NCBI GenBank assembly: GCA_030762175.1
Contig: JAUJEO010000019.1
Coordinates: 626,001-690,000, forward strand
DNA from: Metallyticus violacea
Taxonomy: Eukaryota > Arthropoda > Insecta > Mantodea > Metallyticidae
DNA length: 64,000 nucleotides
Direction of reading: 5' to 3'
The position numbers were made by a program, and so were the translations under genes. Under the pieces are notes generated by a model. It searched no databases and was not told where the DNA came from. It saw only the letters and a program-made list of their open reading frames with translations. Shown here one piece after another: positions 1 to 11,899 of this stretch. Every line of letters starts with the position of its first letter. Positions within the stretch are counted from its first letter, which is position 1.

Positions 1-1217
1 AAGTTTTCTTGCACACGATAAGCTCCAAAGCATTTATCTGGGTATAAATAAGGCTTTAGGTCACACTTTCACAAAAATATATTATATATAAAGATCATTA
101 TGTGATTGAGTTGAACTAACACTCTGTTACTCCACTTACTAGTTTAAATATGAATTTTGTTCGCATCATCAGCCATATTTGGTTGGAGGGTAAACTGTTA
201 TGCTGTGAGGATATGTAATCTGCTCTGGTGGGGGTGTGATGAACTTGAAGTTTTATGTTTTCATCACCAGAAGTTGTTTTTGTACTTGTAAATGTAGATT
301 TTCTCCCACGTTGCTAATTTTGTAGGTCCTTGCACTGATTTTAATAATTTTGTTTTTTCAGTATGTCGTGGTTTTCTGTCTAGAAATGTGATGCCACTGC
401 TGATATCTCCAACTGCTTGTATTTTATGTTTCTGGAATGTTCTTTTAATCATGTGCCTATGTTTCTCTTTGTTTTTCCAATGTAGATTTTTTTCGCACTG
501 CACAAAATTTTATAAATGCATGCTTTGCTTTTTTCTCTTGTGGAATACTGTCATTAGCAATATCAATCAGGAAATTTTTATAAATCTGTTTACAGATGCT
601 AACCTGATATTAAAATCTTTAAGAATATTTTGAAATTTTTGTAGCCCATGGATATGTGAATTTTTTAAAAATTAGCTTTTCTTTTTTTGTTGAAAATGTG
701 GTTTCTTTAATAAGTTTTTACCTCTTGAATTTCTGTACTTTTTTGTGTACTAGTTCTTTGTTATAATCATTTTTAATGCTGTCCTTTCTATTTGTTTGTA
801 TCCTTTAAGGTATTCTTCTTTGCTAATTTTAAGGTAAACGAGCTGTGCTAGGTTATTGATAACTGCATATTTGCATTGTAGGGTTAAAACTGTCAACTTT
901 GTTTTATGGTGAGATATTTATAAAATGAGATGTACTGAGTGTGAAATAATGTACGTTAGAAAAACAAAGAGAAATGGAGAACACGGTTAAAAGAATATTT
1001 CAGAAACATAAAATACAAGCAGTTGGAGAAATCAGGAGTGGCATAGCATTTATGGACAGAAATCCATGACATATTGATAAAAACAAAATTATTAAAATCA
1101 GTACAAGGACCTACAGAATTAGCAACATAGTAGAAAATCTACATTTACAAGTACAAAAACGGTTTAATGAACTTCGGCACTTCCGGTGTGAAAACATAAA
1201 CTTCAATTTTACACCAT
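1..1217. mobile_element. Penelope-like element, degenerate head-to-head pair
   Basis: Two inverted arms. The minus arm (about 60-890) encodes a decayed GIY-YIG endonuclease piece, best seen at 264-503, with KSVQGP and LATWEKIYIYK motifs. The plus arm (about 905-1217) repeats the same region with stops (KTKRN, KSVQGPTELAT, KIYIYKYKN). The outer left end carries the PLE 3' region: a CTGATGA box on the minus strand near 166-172 and a stretch related to AAGTGGAG...AGAGTGTTAG. The GAAA part of the hammerhead core is lost there. The right edge abuts a 5'-truncated mariner copy. The left flank is too close to the window edge to read a target duplication. Confidence 0.75.
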
Positions 1218-1228
1218 CAGAGTAGATG

Positions 1229-2295
1229 ATGAAGGCTATGTTTAGAAGATTGTGGCATGTTCAAAATGGAGTATCAAGCTGTTATTAAGTTCTGCACAAA
1301 AGGAGTTATTGCAAATGAAATTAAACAGCGATTGGACGTTGTATATGGGGAAGCAACCCCCTCATATTCTACCATAAAAAAATGGGCCAAACTTTTTCGA
1401 ATGGGTCGAGAAAGTATTGAGGACGAAAAGCATGCAGGTTGGCCCTTGGAGGTGATCACACCTGACACATCGCTCTTGTGGAAGCAGAAATTATGGAAGA
1501 CTGGCAGCTCAAAGTTACAGAAATAGCAGCAAGGTTGGGCCTTTCTAAAACAACAGTCCTTCGAATTATTCATGAATGTTTAAACATGAATAAGTTTAGT
1601 GCAAGATGTGTGCCTAGACTTCTTTCCAAAGTTCAAAAGCAGCAACGAGTCATCTGTTGTCAGGCATTTTTAGAGCTCTGCTGTAGCAATGAGAGAGAAG
1701 TTCTGCTAACCATTGTTACAGAAGATGAAACTATGGTCCTCTACTATGATCTCTTGTCTAAAAGTGGAGTGACATAAACCTGGCGAAGCACCTCCTCTAA
1801 AAAACAAGGTCACACAGTCAACCAAGAACATCATGGCCACAATCTTTTGGGACTGTGAAGGCATACTCTTCATTGACTTCAAGGAGAAGAACACCTCAGT
1901 AAATGGGGAGTACTATGCTGGCCTACTGCACAGACTGTGTGTTTCTATCAAAGAGAAAGAGCGAGGAAAGCTGAGTGGTTTTGTGTGCCTTCTGCAGACA
2001 ACGCACCTGTGCATAAAGCTCTTGTTGCAAAGGAGATTGACCATCCACCCTACAGCCCAGATCTAACTCCCAGTGACTATTTCCTCTTCTCAAAACCAAG
2101 AAGGGCCTTCAAGGAAGGAAATTAAAGTGTGACGAAGAAGTGATGGATGCTTTAGGGGGCGGGGATTGAAATGTTAATTCAATGATGTAAGAAGTGTATT
2201 GCAATAAAGGGTAACTATATTGAAAAGTGAATAGTTTTTGTCTGTACCATACCTAGAAAATGGTTAAAGTGGAAACTTAAGGACCTACCCTTGTA
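1229..2295 (+). pseudogene. mariner transposase remnant, copy 1 (5'-truncated)
   Basis: Tc1/mariner DD34D-type transposase broken by frameshifts. The N-terminal HTH region is at 1257-1526 (YQAVIKFC, STIKKWAKLFRMGR), the second HTH at 1478-1777 (ARLGLSKTTVLRIIHE), the first catalytic Asp region is TEDETMVLYY, then ATIFWDCEGILFIDF near 1833, and the C-terminal HPPYSPDLTPSDYFLF near 2041-2090. The right terminal inverted repeat ends at a TA at 2294-2295 and matches copy 2. The left repeat and 5' end are missing: the copy starts abruptly beside the PLE at 1217. It is closely similar to the copy at 16511-17760. It cannot make an active protein as it stands. Confidence 0.9.
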
Positions 2296-2539
2296 ATGTA
2301 AATATCTTCAATTCAAATTTCACTGATTTTATTGGATTATAAATTTGAAGGACACCCTACCCTTGAATGATATGGTACTTTCCTCCACCAGTACATTTTT
2401 ACCTGCTGAATAGTACATCTGGCATTTGGAATTTATTTTTTGATTGGGTATGCTTTGGCTTTTATTCTTGCTTGAGGATCTTTGTCAGAAAAGTATAAAT
2501 TCCAGATAACAGTAGTGATTCATCCCTTCAAAACACGTC

Positions 2540-3060
2540 ACTAAAAATTGCATTTTTCTATCCAGAACTTAGAAAAATAGCCTTATGATATCTGGCTTTG
2601 GGTGCAGCCCCATATTGATGATAATCCCCAAAAATGCCTTTATGTCTGCTATTGAAGGATAAAACCGCCCAGAGAAACTGAATCTTTTTTGAGGTGGTGT
2701 ATGTTGCACTTTTCTCTGATCCCCATGAATGGAGGTTCTGTTGCAAATTCTTTGTAGAAGTTCTTCATCAAAGATTAAATAAAATTTTTCCACATGAAAT
2801 TGCAGTATCAAAGGTGGAAGGATCTTTGTTCACATTATGAACTGAATATTTCTTGGTGGTGCTACATTATGATCTGTCACATCTGTCCATAAGTAGCCCA
2901 AGGAGCACTGGCAGTGGTGCATCAAAGCATCTGATTCAGCATTGCTACTGGTTGATAGGTTAGTGTTGCGTGCACTAGCAGAACTTTGGTTTTCAACACT
3001 TTCCCATGCACTGAAGTCTGTTAGATTCAACACAAGCCAATATTTCATCATCTCCATAAA
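2540..3060 (-). pseudogene. piggyBac-like transposase remnant
   Basis: Two overlapping minus-strand reading frames (2830-3057 and 2569-2811) are offset by a frameshift and together resemble the N-terminal part of the piggyBac (PGBD, DDE_Tnp_1_7) transposase. Visible signatures are FDEELLQRICNRT followed by IADIKAFLGIIINMGLHPKPDI, corresponding to the family's 'FF.DE...I...TN' and 'EI..FLGI.I.MGL...P.I..YW' blocks. The catalytic DDD region is not present. No terminal repeats or TTAA duplications were identified. It is a dead fragment of an old element. Confidence 0.7.
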
Positions 3061-3061
3061 G

Positions 3062-3850
3062 CCTTTTCCACACCATGCTAGATTTGCTTAAAATGCTTCA
3101 ACTACAAAAACAATGTATTATCTTCTCCCAACTGACAAAATGAAAGCTGAAACACAGCAACTCACTTATAATCATTTAGTGACATCTAGTGACCATTTAG
3201 GAAAACAAAACACCTACTATGATGGTTTACTTGAACATGCATAAGGATCCATGTGAACCTGACTAGTGAATATATTTGCATTTCGCCCAGGAAGAATTAA
3301 TATACATTTACTAGACAAAATTGAAAACTACAATATCAGCCATTAAACATTGGTGGTTGTTGGAACACTGCAACCACAATATAGCCAACATTACATGACC
3401 TGATGCAATATTTTGGAAGTCCAGGCATATGCATGAAATTATAATGAAGGATGCAAAGCATGATTTATTTTAAAAAGTTCTAACCTTGCAGCAATTTCTT
3501 TTGTCTTCAGACACCTGTCATTGAAAGCTTGCTCCTTGACAAGGGTAAGTCAACACATCCACTGACCATTCGCATGAATCAGTTGCCCACAAAGTAATTT
3601 TAACCATTCCTTAACAGAGGAATATGAAGGATAAGCTTCTCTGTACTCACTGTTAAGGCATTGTTTAATATTGCTGGGTGAAGATCCTTAAGTTAAAAAT
3701 TGAATCACTGCTCTGTATTCAGTATTGAACAAAATGCTATATTATTATGCAACACTTAAATAAACAAAATAATTACAATTAGTGGTGTATGTAGGAATCT
3801 ACACAATGAAATGATCATAAAATTTTAGTAGATTAAAGGTAAAACTATGT
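3062..3850. other. gene-free AT-rich stretch
   Basis: No coding exon, RNA gene or recognisable repeat was seen between the piggyBac remnant and the PLE fold-back. Confidence 0.5.
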
Positions 3851-3852
3851 AA

Positions 3853-4160
3853 AAGCATAAATATTGTACTTACGAAGCTGTTGACAATGGAGTGGTAATA
3901 TATCCTAAACTTAGGCATCCATTTTTTTACACTAAACTCCATTTACTTACATAAAAGTAAGACGCATTTCAGGAGAATCTCTCCCATCTTCAATTGCTCA
4001 TCGAACCGCTGTTACTCAGAATTACTCATTTCGAGTAACTGCAGTTCGGTGAGCAACTGAAGATGGGAGAGATTCTTCTGAAACGTGTCTTACTTTTATG
4101 TAAGTAAATGGAATTTAGTGTAAAGAAAATGAATACCTAAGTTTAGGATACTTAAAATCA
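3853..4160. mobile_element. PLE fold-back (two truncated 3' ends, head to head)
   Basis: Left arm (about 3865-4010, minus) and right arm (about 4028-4155, plus) are near-perfect inverted repeats around a short spacer. Both arms hold a hammerhead-like segment. On the plus strand CTGAAGA at 4057-4063 is followed by a GGGAG..CTTCT hairpin and GAAAC at 4080-4084. On the minus strand the first base is mutated (TTGAAGA). The left terminus TACTTACGAAGCTGTTGAC recurs at 13574, 32459 and (inverted) 35043. The flanks carry an imperfect repeat of about 13 bp (near 3838-3852 and 4155-4168, TAAAA..ATGTAAA), a likely old target duplication. Confidence 0.75.
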
Positions 4161-4174
4161 TGTAAACACATTAA

Positions 4175-5317
4175 AACACTCGACATTCCACTCTTAAAAC
4201 TTTTAAAATTAAAACTGGGACATATTTGTCAGACGTTGCTCATATTGTCAACCATAGAACAACTCTGCAAATAATATTGTGACTGGAAAGAAAAAGCAGT
4301 GTTGACACTGCTGAAACTGTATCAAATAGCATTAATATCATAACAATTGAATCATGGCCTATGTCAGGCCGGAAAATTATAGATTGCACCTTGTAGTTGG
4401 GAACTAACTATGATTTTTGTAGCATGCATGTTTATTGAAAATAATGTTTTCAGATTCCTGTTAAAAATTCTGGTAACTATATATATTGTACTCTTGTTTT
4501 TCTCTCACTAATAATTCGGTTTACAAGTGAAGAGCAAGGATAGTTAGCTGTTTAAATTTTAAGAGTTGTAATTTTCTCATTCTTTGTAATTGTGTTATAT
4601 TTTCATTAGACATAAAAGTTCTAGGATTGTACATTATATTTTTTTTTCTCTCTCCAGATGTTTCCTAAATTGATTGTTGCTCCTGGAGAAGTTCCAGCTA
4701 AATATAGCAAAGTAAGAAGAAATCACAAGAAAAATAAACATTTTCCTCTTTAGTCTAAATGCTGTGCCTCAAGAATAATATAAATTGCTGAAGTATTGAA
4801 CAAAAGTTCAGAATATTGAAGATGAGGAGGAGCAGAAGAAATTTTGCAAGTTTGAAAGTGCATATGTTGCAAGCTTTTGGTTGGTGTTAGCTTTACAATT
4901 TTGCTAAGACAAAGTGGGGATATTATAGAATCATACATGCTTACCGAATTCATCCCCAATAGTACTCAGCAATGAAGAATTGGTTTCCAGTGATTATGTT
5001 AAAACCAGTTTCATCTTGAATTGCAGGCGTATATCTCTGTTTATTTTGAGATGTGAAGCAGAAAGCAAATCATTTGAAGGACATAGAATTTTAATTTAAT
5101 GAAGATAATCTGAAAAAATCGCTCAAATTGCTAGCCATGTATGAATGAGCTTGTGAATGAATGCAGCAATGTTATCCCGAAGTTAGACTCTGAAAGACTG
5201 AAACTAAACAGAATGGCAAGAGAACAGGGTTCATATTTTATTACTTTTTTTTCTTCTTCCCCACATTTGGTGTAATTATTAATTTTTTTATTTTTATTTT
5301 ATTTATTTATTAATTAT

Positions 5318-5351
<34 letters not shown>

Positions 5352-8200
5352 TCCTCCTCAAAACTTTTTGTGAAATATAATTTTTGCACTTGTTTAATTT
5401 ATCGTAGCTTGTGTTTATTTGCGTAATTTACAGATTTCTTCTTTTTTAGTATTCATTATTTTTATTGGTGTAATAGACCATCTTAATATTAAATTGTATA
5501 TTAAGTGACATGTTAATTGTTTTGGTTAGTTGTTGTTGATGGAAAGAAATTGGATGACTTGTTCATTGGGGTAAAGAAAAATATTGTGAGATTCAGAAAA
5601 ATTCTGGGCACTGAAATTAAGCTGATGTTAAGCTCAGATTGAGTTATGATATGGGTAATATTAAATAAGTTTTGTATATGGATGTAAATTTGCCTATGCA
5701 CTAACCCTAATTTTGACATTGAGTTCAACTACTTAGTAAATAAGTTTTTTAAGCATTAACAAGGTAAATTTAAATCATATATTCAGTTATTTATAAATAC
5801 ATAATGCTGAATGGCAAAATGCTATGTAGTTAAGTAAATCCACCATGAATGAGTGTGCATTTGTGAAATGTATGTGTGTATGTGTGCGTGTAAGGAATTG
5901 TGTGCCATTTGCAAAACAGAAAGGAAGGATTATTATTATTATTATGGATGTTGCAGTGTAAAAAAATTCCTTATGAATTGAGAATTTTGATCAGTTTCAG
6001 TATTATCTGATCATTAGATAAGGTTGCATTTGGTGTTTGTGTGCATTAGAACTGTCTCAAAAATGTGCTAATGTAGAACCTGTAGTTCTGAATTTCACAA
6101 TAAAATACATTTCAATATTAAATGGAGGCTTATAGTGTTTAATTTCATTTGAACTTGCTGATTGCCCAAGAAATATTGTAAATATTACTTTGTATCCATT
6201 TATTCCTGTCCTTTGCAGAAAGGGGATTTTGTTGAATTTTGCTGCATGAAGATTTATTACTGTTCTAAGAAATAAAAGCAGCACTTTCATAATAATAATG
6301 ATAATAATAATATCCCTAAAACTGTCATTGCACTTTGGTGTGCTTTTCAAACTACACTCAATGCAAAATTCAAAATAGAGAATACTGGATAATACCATAA
6401 ATGAACTATAAACTATTTCTAAGTTGCCCACATGCTCCTGTGTTCGTCTGTACAACCTAATTTCAGATTGTAGTGTATATTGATGAAATCATTATATCCT
6501 TGTCCCCCTTTATTTTTATTATTATTATTATTTTTTTATTTTTAAATCCTGATTCATACCATCCAGTAAGCCTCTTACTTTATTCTTGTTATAATGGTAA
6601 AATCCCAAAATTTATATCTTGCCTTTTTCATCGTCTCCTAATCTCTTCCCAAATATGTATCATTTTTATGTTATTTTCTCCTTCTGTATTGAATATTCCT
6701 GATCTCTAATCTTGACCATATCTTTCGTCTCAGCTTCTTAGTCTCGTCATAATGTTTGCTGTTAAATTATTACAAATTAATAGGTTGTTTGTATAGAATA
6801 GTTCAAATGCATTTAAAAGGTTTCATTTCTGAAAACAAAATATATTGTAAAATCTCTTGTATCCAGCAACTCTTAAGACCAAGCCATAACTGAATAACTG
6901 ATTTTGTTGAATAAATGAAAACTTTTATAAGTTATATAAATACATACTGCTGAACATACCCATAATTTTTCCAGGGGAGCATTTTAATGTTTAAAATGAT
7001 CTTACATATAGTAATGTCATCAAAATTATTTTTTAAATTTGATTTTTTGGTTACATATTCCACTTGTTCACATATGAAAATAGCAACTGTTTTTATTGTA
7101 GGTTCAAGAACATTAAACTCTCATCAACTGAACTAATTGGCTGTAGTATGATGGATAAGTTATGATTAGTACTAGTGTGTGTTGATGTGAATGCGTCATG
7201 TGCATAACATTCATTGAAAATGTAGCAAATGAAAACAAATTTGTCCTACTTTGAATCCAACCTTACTGAGCAAGTGCCACAACATTACTGGAAGTTGGAG
7301 TTTTTACTCTGGAAACTGAACTAATTTTTATTTACAGTATTTCCTTCAGACACCTTGCAACTAAACTCCATTGTAATTGTCCAATAATAAACCAGCAGTG
7401 GTAAGTGAACTGAGATAAATAGTTTCTACAGGTATAAATATCAACAAAAGCTGATTTTGAGATGTTTTATGCATTCTTTAATTATCATTCCATCTATTTA
7501 TAACAAATTAAGTGGATTTATATCTTGCAGATTCAACTTCATGGTATATACCTTTGGAAGATTGCCCACAATCCACTTTCTAGTTAATGTAATAATGCTA
7601 TCACATTCAAAGTATAAATGATCTTAGACAGGAATAATAGCATGAATGGACTTCATGTAATTTTTCCTTGTGGATCAAAATTATGTAGAAAATGGCAATG
7701 GTTGACTTCTTATTCTTGCTACTGCCAGGGTTGCAGAATATAGCCAGTTCATCCACTTCTGCATCAAGAAAATTAGTGACAAATTGATGTATGAATAAAG
7801 ACATTAGGCTTCTTATATTTGCCTGTTTCTATTGTAGATATAACAGTAACTTGCTGCAATAGACAGAATACTAATTGATAGTATTGTATTATTGGCTTCA
7901 CTGTGCAAGTTCCTACATAATTGATTTTGATGTTTGGGCATGGGGAATTCTTTCAATAATCTATAGCAATAGCCTTTTTTATAAGAGTTTTTCTACCTTT
8001 TTCATGCAACAATTACATTTTTGCTGTGCTTTTATGTCAACAGTATGTGTCCTAGCTTTTCAGCATCCTTCAAACAGCTTGTGCTAAATGCACATCTGTA
8101 ATTCTCACAGTAGACTATGAGCTCTGAATATTTTTTATTGTATATTATTTTCAGCTAAATAATCTCTCTTAGTTTTTTTTTAAAATCAATACTGTTATTT
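4175..8200. other. AT-rich non-coding stretch with simple repeats
   Basis: Apart from the exon candidate at 4658-4711 nothing codes here. It holds a poly-T tract (about 5323-5348), short ATT/TAA microsatellites (5932-5946, 6291-6311, 6521-6534), and at 7893-7914 a fragment GGCTTCACTGTGCAAGTTCC identical in form to the 3' terminal box of the PLEs, so probably a sliver of a PLE end. The longer open frames (6057-6455, 7607-7804) have no recognisable domain. Confidence 0.5.
4658..4711 (+). CDS. candidate 54-nt internal exon of an unidentified host gene
   Basis: A strong polypyrimidine tract (T9 CTCTCTCCAG) ends at 4657. It is followed by an open 54-nt segment translating as MFPKLIVAPGEVPAKYSK and a good donor (GTAAGA) at 4712. 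Length is 18 codons exactly, so both boundaries are phase 0 in this frame. The peptide looks like conserved coding sequence and not like any transposon family in this window, but I do not recognise the protein. No partner exon was identified with confidence. At 7102 a tttattgtAG precedes GTTCAAGAACATTAA, which would give a four-residue terminal exon, but this is weak. It may belong to a plus-strand gene lying downstream of, or overlapping, the 3' end of the IR gene. Confidence 0.4.
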
Positions 8201-9790
8201 CTTTTGAAAGTACTTTTTTGCTTAAATCCATCCCATTTCTTTCTTAACCTTCCTAATACATTTCTCTCATGCTCTTCCTAAATATTCACCTCTAAGATTA
8301 CTTTTTTTCAGCCCTATTGTTAGCATTTTTATAGCTACAATACTCTTTCCATTTTATCTCATTTTGGATCCCAAATGGCCTCTCTCCATAGTTTTCCTAT
8401 ATTGCAACAAACAATGGTATGCCCCTTCTGTTTCCTCACGTATAATCCATTCATCCTAGTTATTTCTGAATCCTGTAAGTTACAAGATGCCCCTGTTCAT
8501 ATCTGTGCATACCCCTCCTGCCCTCACAACTATCTAAATACTTTCCCGTGCCCCAATCTTTCTTTATTATTTTGTACAATTTCAAGGAACTTTTATTCTC
8601 AAAACCATATCTGTATATCTTCTCTTACTGTCTTCCAAAATGCTACTAAATTAATTTTCCCCTCCCATATATTCTCCATACCAATCTCTTGTCGTGTTTT
8701 TTTTTTAAATTGCTTCCCACAATTGTTGTTTGCATAATTTCTTTGATAATTCACTCCAATTCTTGTTGTATTATCCTCTTTTTAGATACAAATTCCTATA
8801 ACAATATTTCATAACTCTTTCCACTACCATTCCTTTTCTTCCTGTTCTATGTAGGTAATTTTGGCAATGCTTATGGTAAACCTAATAACTCTTTACAAAA
8901 CTTCCTATAAATTACCTTAATAATTTCTACAACCTCTGAGAATCCCCATATTTTCTACTCCATACAACATTTTCACTTCTAGCACAACTTCATATAATCT
9001 TTCTATCTAAATTACCGATATTTCTGGTATCTTATTTAGACTCATTCTCATTTCTTTTGCAGCCATTTTCCCTTTAGCCACCTTTTTTCCATGTGATTCC
9101 CAACCTCTATTATTAATCTCACTCCCAAGTAATAAAATTCTTTCATTATCTTCACCTGCTCTGCATATAAATACATTGTTCACCTTTTCTTAATATTCTT
9201 CCTTTTTTAAACAGATTGATTTTGAATTATGTAATGTTTATTCTTATGCCCCACTCCCTACTGTATTTACTAACTTCAACATTTGCCTTCTGTAACCCCA
9301 CTTCTGTTATAGCGCCTATCATTATATCATCTGCATAAAGCGATATTGGCTCTCTTTGTTACCTATCACTAGACAGTGTGTCATACTTTTTGTAATGCTT
9401 TCCAAGATATTATCAATAAATAAGTTGAATAAAACAGGATTCAGCTTACATCCCTGTCGTAACTCCAGCTTTTAATCCACTACATCCATTTCTATCACAT
9501 CTTCGCAAAACTTGATTCCTTCATACATTTTCCTAATCCCTATGACAAAATCATTACTTAATTTTTCTGTAATTTCCATTCTAATGCCTCCCTATTAATA
9601 TCAAATGCTTTTTCAAAATCAGCAAAGAACATATATATCTTTCCTCATTTGTAATTTAAGCATTTATCAGGTATTACTGTTCTTCTCCCTTTTCTAAATC
9701 TGGCTTGAAACTTGGATATCTTGTTTTCTTCTTCCATTCACTCCCGTAACCTATCTGTCATTATCCCCATAAATATTTTCTCTAAAATAG
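8200..9790 (-). pseudogene. non-LTR retrotransposon (LINE) reverse-transcriptase remnant
   Basis: The minus strand, read in broken frames, gives reverse-transcriptase signatures in the right order. Near 9440-9400 is LRQGCKLNPVLFNLFIDNIL, the family's 'G.RQGCPLSP.LFNLFI.D.L' block. Upstream near 9650-9600 is a 'FADFEKAFD'-like block, and downstream are decayed 'YADD' and 'YLG..I' regions (near 9130, FYYLG-like). The element is riddled with stops and frameshifts. The wording of the RT block is close to the plus-strand LINE at 25560-30320, so both probably belong to one clade. No 3' tail or target duplication was found. Confidence 0.7.
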
Positions 9791-9799
9791 ACGAACGAC

Positions 9800-10700
9800 T
9801 AACCTATATAGTTACCTAATTTACTCATTACTCTCTTTTACTTTGTATAAAAACTCGACCAAGTGTTTCATTTTCCACTCTATCTTGACAGTTATTGCTC
9901 AAATAAAGCAACTTCTCTATCTTATGTGTACAGTTTGTTTCCCTTTTAAATATCAGACTTTAAAGCTTCTTTATTTGAGCTATCAAGCATTTGAATATAA
10001 GAAAGCAAATACAAAATTTGAGAAAATTACCTGTAAAACAGTCACATACTGACTTAATGTGAGTGCTGTATTTTTTTTATGTTACTTTAAGGTCATACTC
10101 TGCAGGTCTAGAAATTTCTTGAAAATAATGCAAGCCTTTCCGAGAATGCAAACATCAAATGAATTCCTTGTAGTTGTGCAAGCTTTTTTTTTTATGTGTG
10201 CTTTTTCAAGACTAATCTCACTTGTCACATCTAACTTGGAACAAAGGCTGTGCACTTCGAAACACAAGCTCAGACAGTCATGCAAGCTTCTATGTAGTTT
10301 GCTTCCAAAAGATGCTACCAGGAAAACTATAACAGTACATATAAGTGTTCTGTCTGCTCTACGTTTTTGACTTTCTGTTTGAAATCTCCCTCTAGGATTG
10401 TCGCCTTTAATTTGATTCTAATTTACTTCATCTCAGTAAATAGAAATCGTAAATTTGTGTCATCTTTAATTTTCTCTTTTCAATGTATGTATCCGTACAT
10501 TCAAGAATAAAGGTTGTCATCAATACTCTAGTGCTTTGCAAACCACAGTTTGAGAACTGCTGATCTACATAATCCTATCAAGTGATTAAGAACCTTTCCA
10601 GAGATTTTAAACTTGGCTTATAGTTGGTCAATGTGCACCAAACACGCTGTATAGGTGATGGAAGAAAATAGCTATTTGGTCTACATTTGGTTCATGAGCA
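9800..10700. other. gene-free stretch with one hAT-like terminus
   Basis: No convincing gene. At about 10538-10562 AAACCACAGTTTGAGAAC is the reverse complement of the classic hAT terminal repeat (CAG.GGTTCTCAAACTGTGG). A matching left end with an 8-bp duplication was not found, so only one terminus is supported. Confidence 0.35.
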
Positions 10701-10719
10701 GTAGACAAATCACATTGAA

Positions 10720-11550
10720 ATTAAGTGACTTTTAACTTTTTACAAGCAAAATTCACACAAAATGTTGCAAATGGAGATGGTTGGTGTGAGAGGGTGTTTG
10801 ATGGAGAGAGTGTTAAAGTATTGGTTCAGGATACGACATATGTTACAGACCTCCTTGTTAAAAGAATGTTTAATATTCCAAGAGTCTGGGATGGGCAATT
10901 GTTATTGGGTGCACAAAGTTGTGGAAGAGTTAAGAGAATGACATCTACAGCTAAGAAGAAGTGATTTGGAGAGAGGTTTCTAGAAACAAATTAGATTGAG
11001 ATTTGAAGATATAGGTGGGCAGATGTTACATTTTATAATGCTGGAGAAGAGCTTGTTAATGTTATATCAGGAGATAAAAGGGAAAGATACATTAGTAAGT
11101 GCAATAAGCAGGAGAGAGAGGGAATGGCATGGTTTACATTGGGAATGTGGAGATTAGCGGGCTTTAGAACTAGTGCCAAGCAGGATTTTGTCCTATATGT
11201 GGAAATGTGGAAAATGTAGAACATATCTTGTTTGAATGCTCAGGAACAAGGGAATGGAAACAATTGATAAATGGGAAATGGTTGTAGTTAGATAAGTTAA
11301 TTGCAGCTAAGAAAATGGTTGGTGATGAAAGTCAATTTAGGAATCTGGGGCAATATTTGTATAGAGTTAAGAACAAATGGATATGATCTGTGAGGAGAGA
11401 GGACTTTGTGATTTGGATTGGTTTTGCTCAGGGCAATTGTATGTTGGAAATATTGTAATTAGTCACCAGTATGTTTCAATATTGACCTGGTCTAGAACTT
11501 GAGTTGAACTAGGCCATTATGTTATATTGTCTGCACACAATAAATACATA
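10720..11550 (+). pseudogene. LINE 3' fragment
   Basis: Degenerate C-terminal part of a non-LTR retrotransposon ORF2 plus 3' UTR. About 11090-11240 decodes in pieces as an arginine/tryptophan-rich stretch followed by a decayed zinc-knuckle like the CPLCGG..DIKYILFEC of the 29810-30180 copy (here NISCLNAQEQG in a shifted frame). It shares with 44405-45180 the sequence blocks GAGAGAGGGAATG and AAAATGTAGAACATAT and a tail around 'TAGAAC...AGGCCAT' ending in AATAAATA. So the two are copies of one LINE family, both 5'-truncated. Confidence 0.65.
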
Positions 11551-11899
11551 TTACATGTGCATATGAACATGAATATTTATTGATATATTTTACATGTATG
11601 GTTATTATTAACAGGGATCTGCAAATATTTCATGAAGGGTAGTTCTGGTAAATAAAACATGGATTCATCACTTTAGTAGAAAGCACATTGCTAGAGCATT
11701 AAAATGAACATTTCATACAGCTATATATGTAGAAAAGTGATTTGAGTTATGAGATTCTAATGGAGAATTGGTACTTGATTGTGGAAGAAGTGAGACAGGA
11801 AAAAGAGAAGGGTTGGGCTATGGTTCAAAAGAGCCTTTATGATTTATCAAGTGTGCTTTGGAATATTTAATAAACCTCCTCTTAGCATAAATTTTAAAT

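Noticed and set aside
10059..10370. 103-codon open frame
   Set aside because: No domain or splice context on either strand; probably chance in AT-rich DNA, possibly inside an old hAT element.
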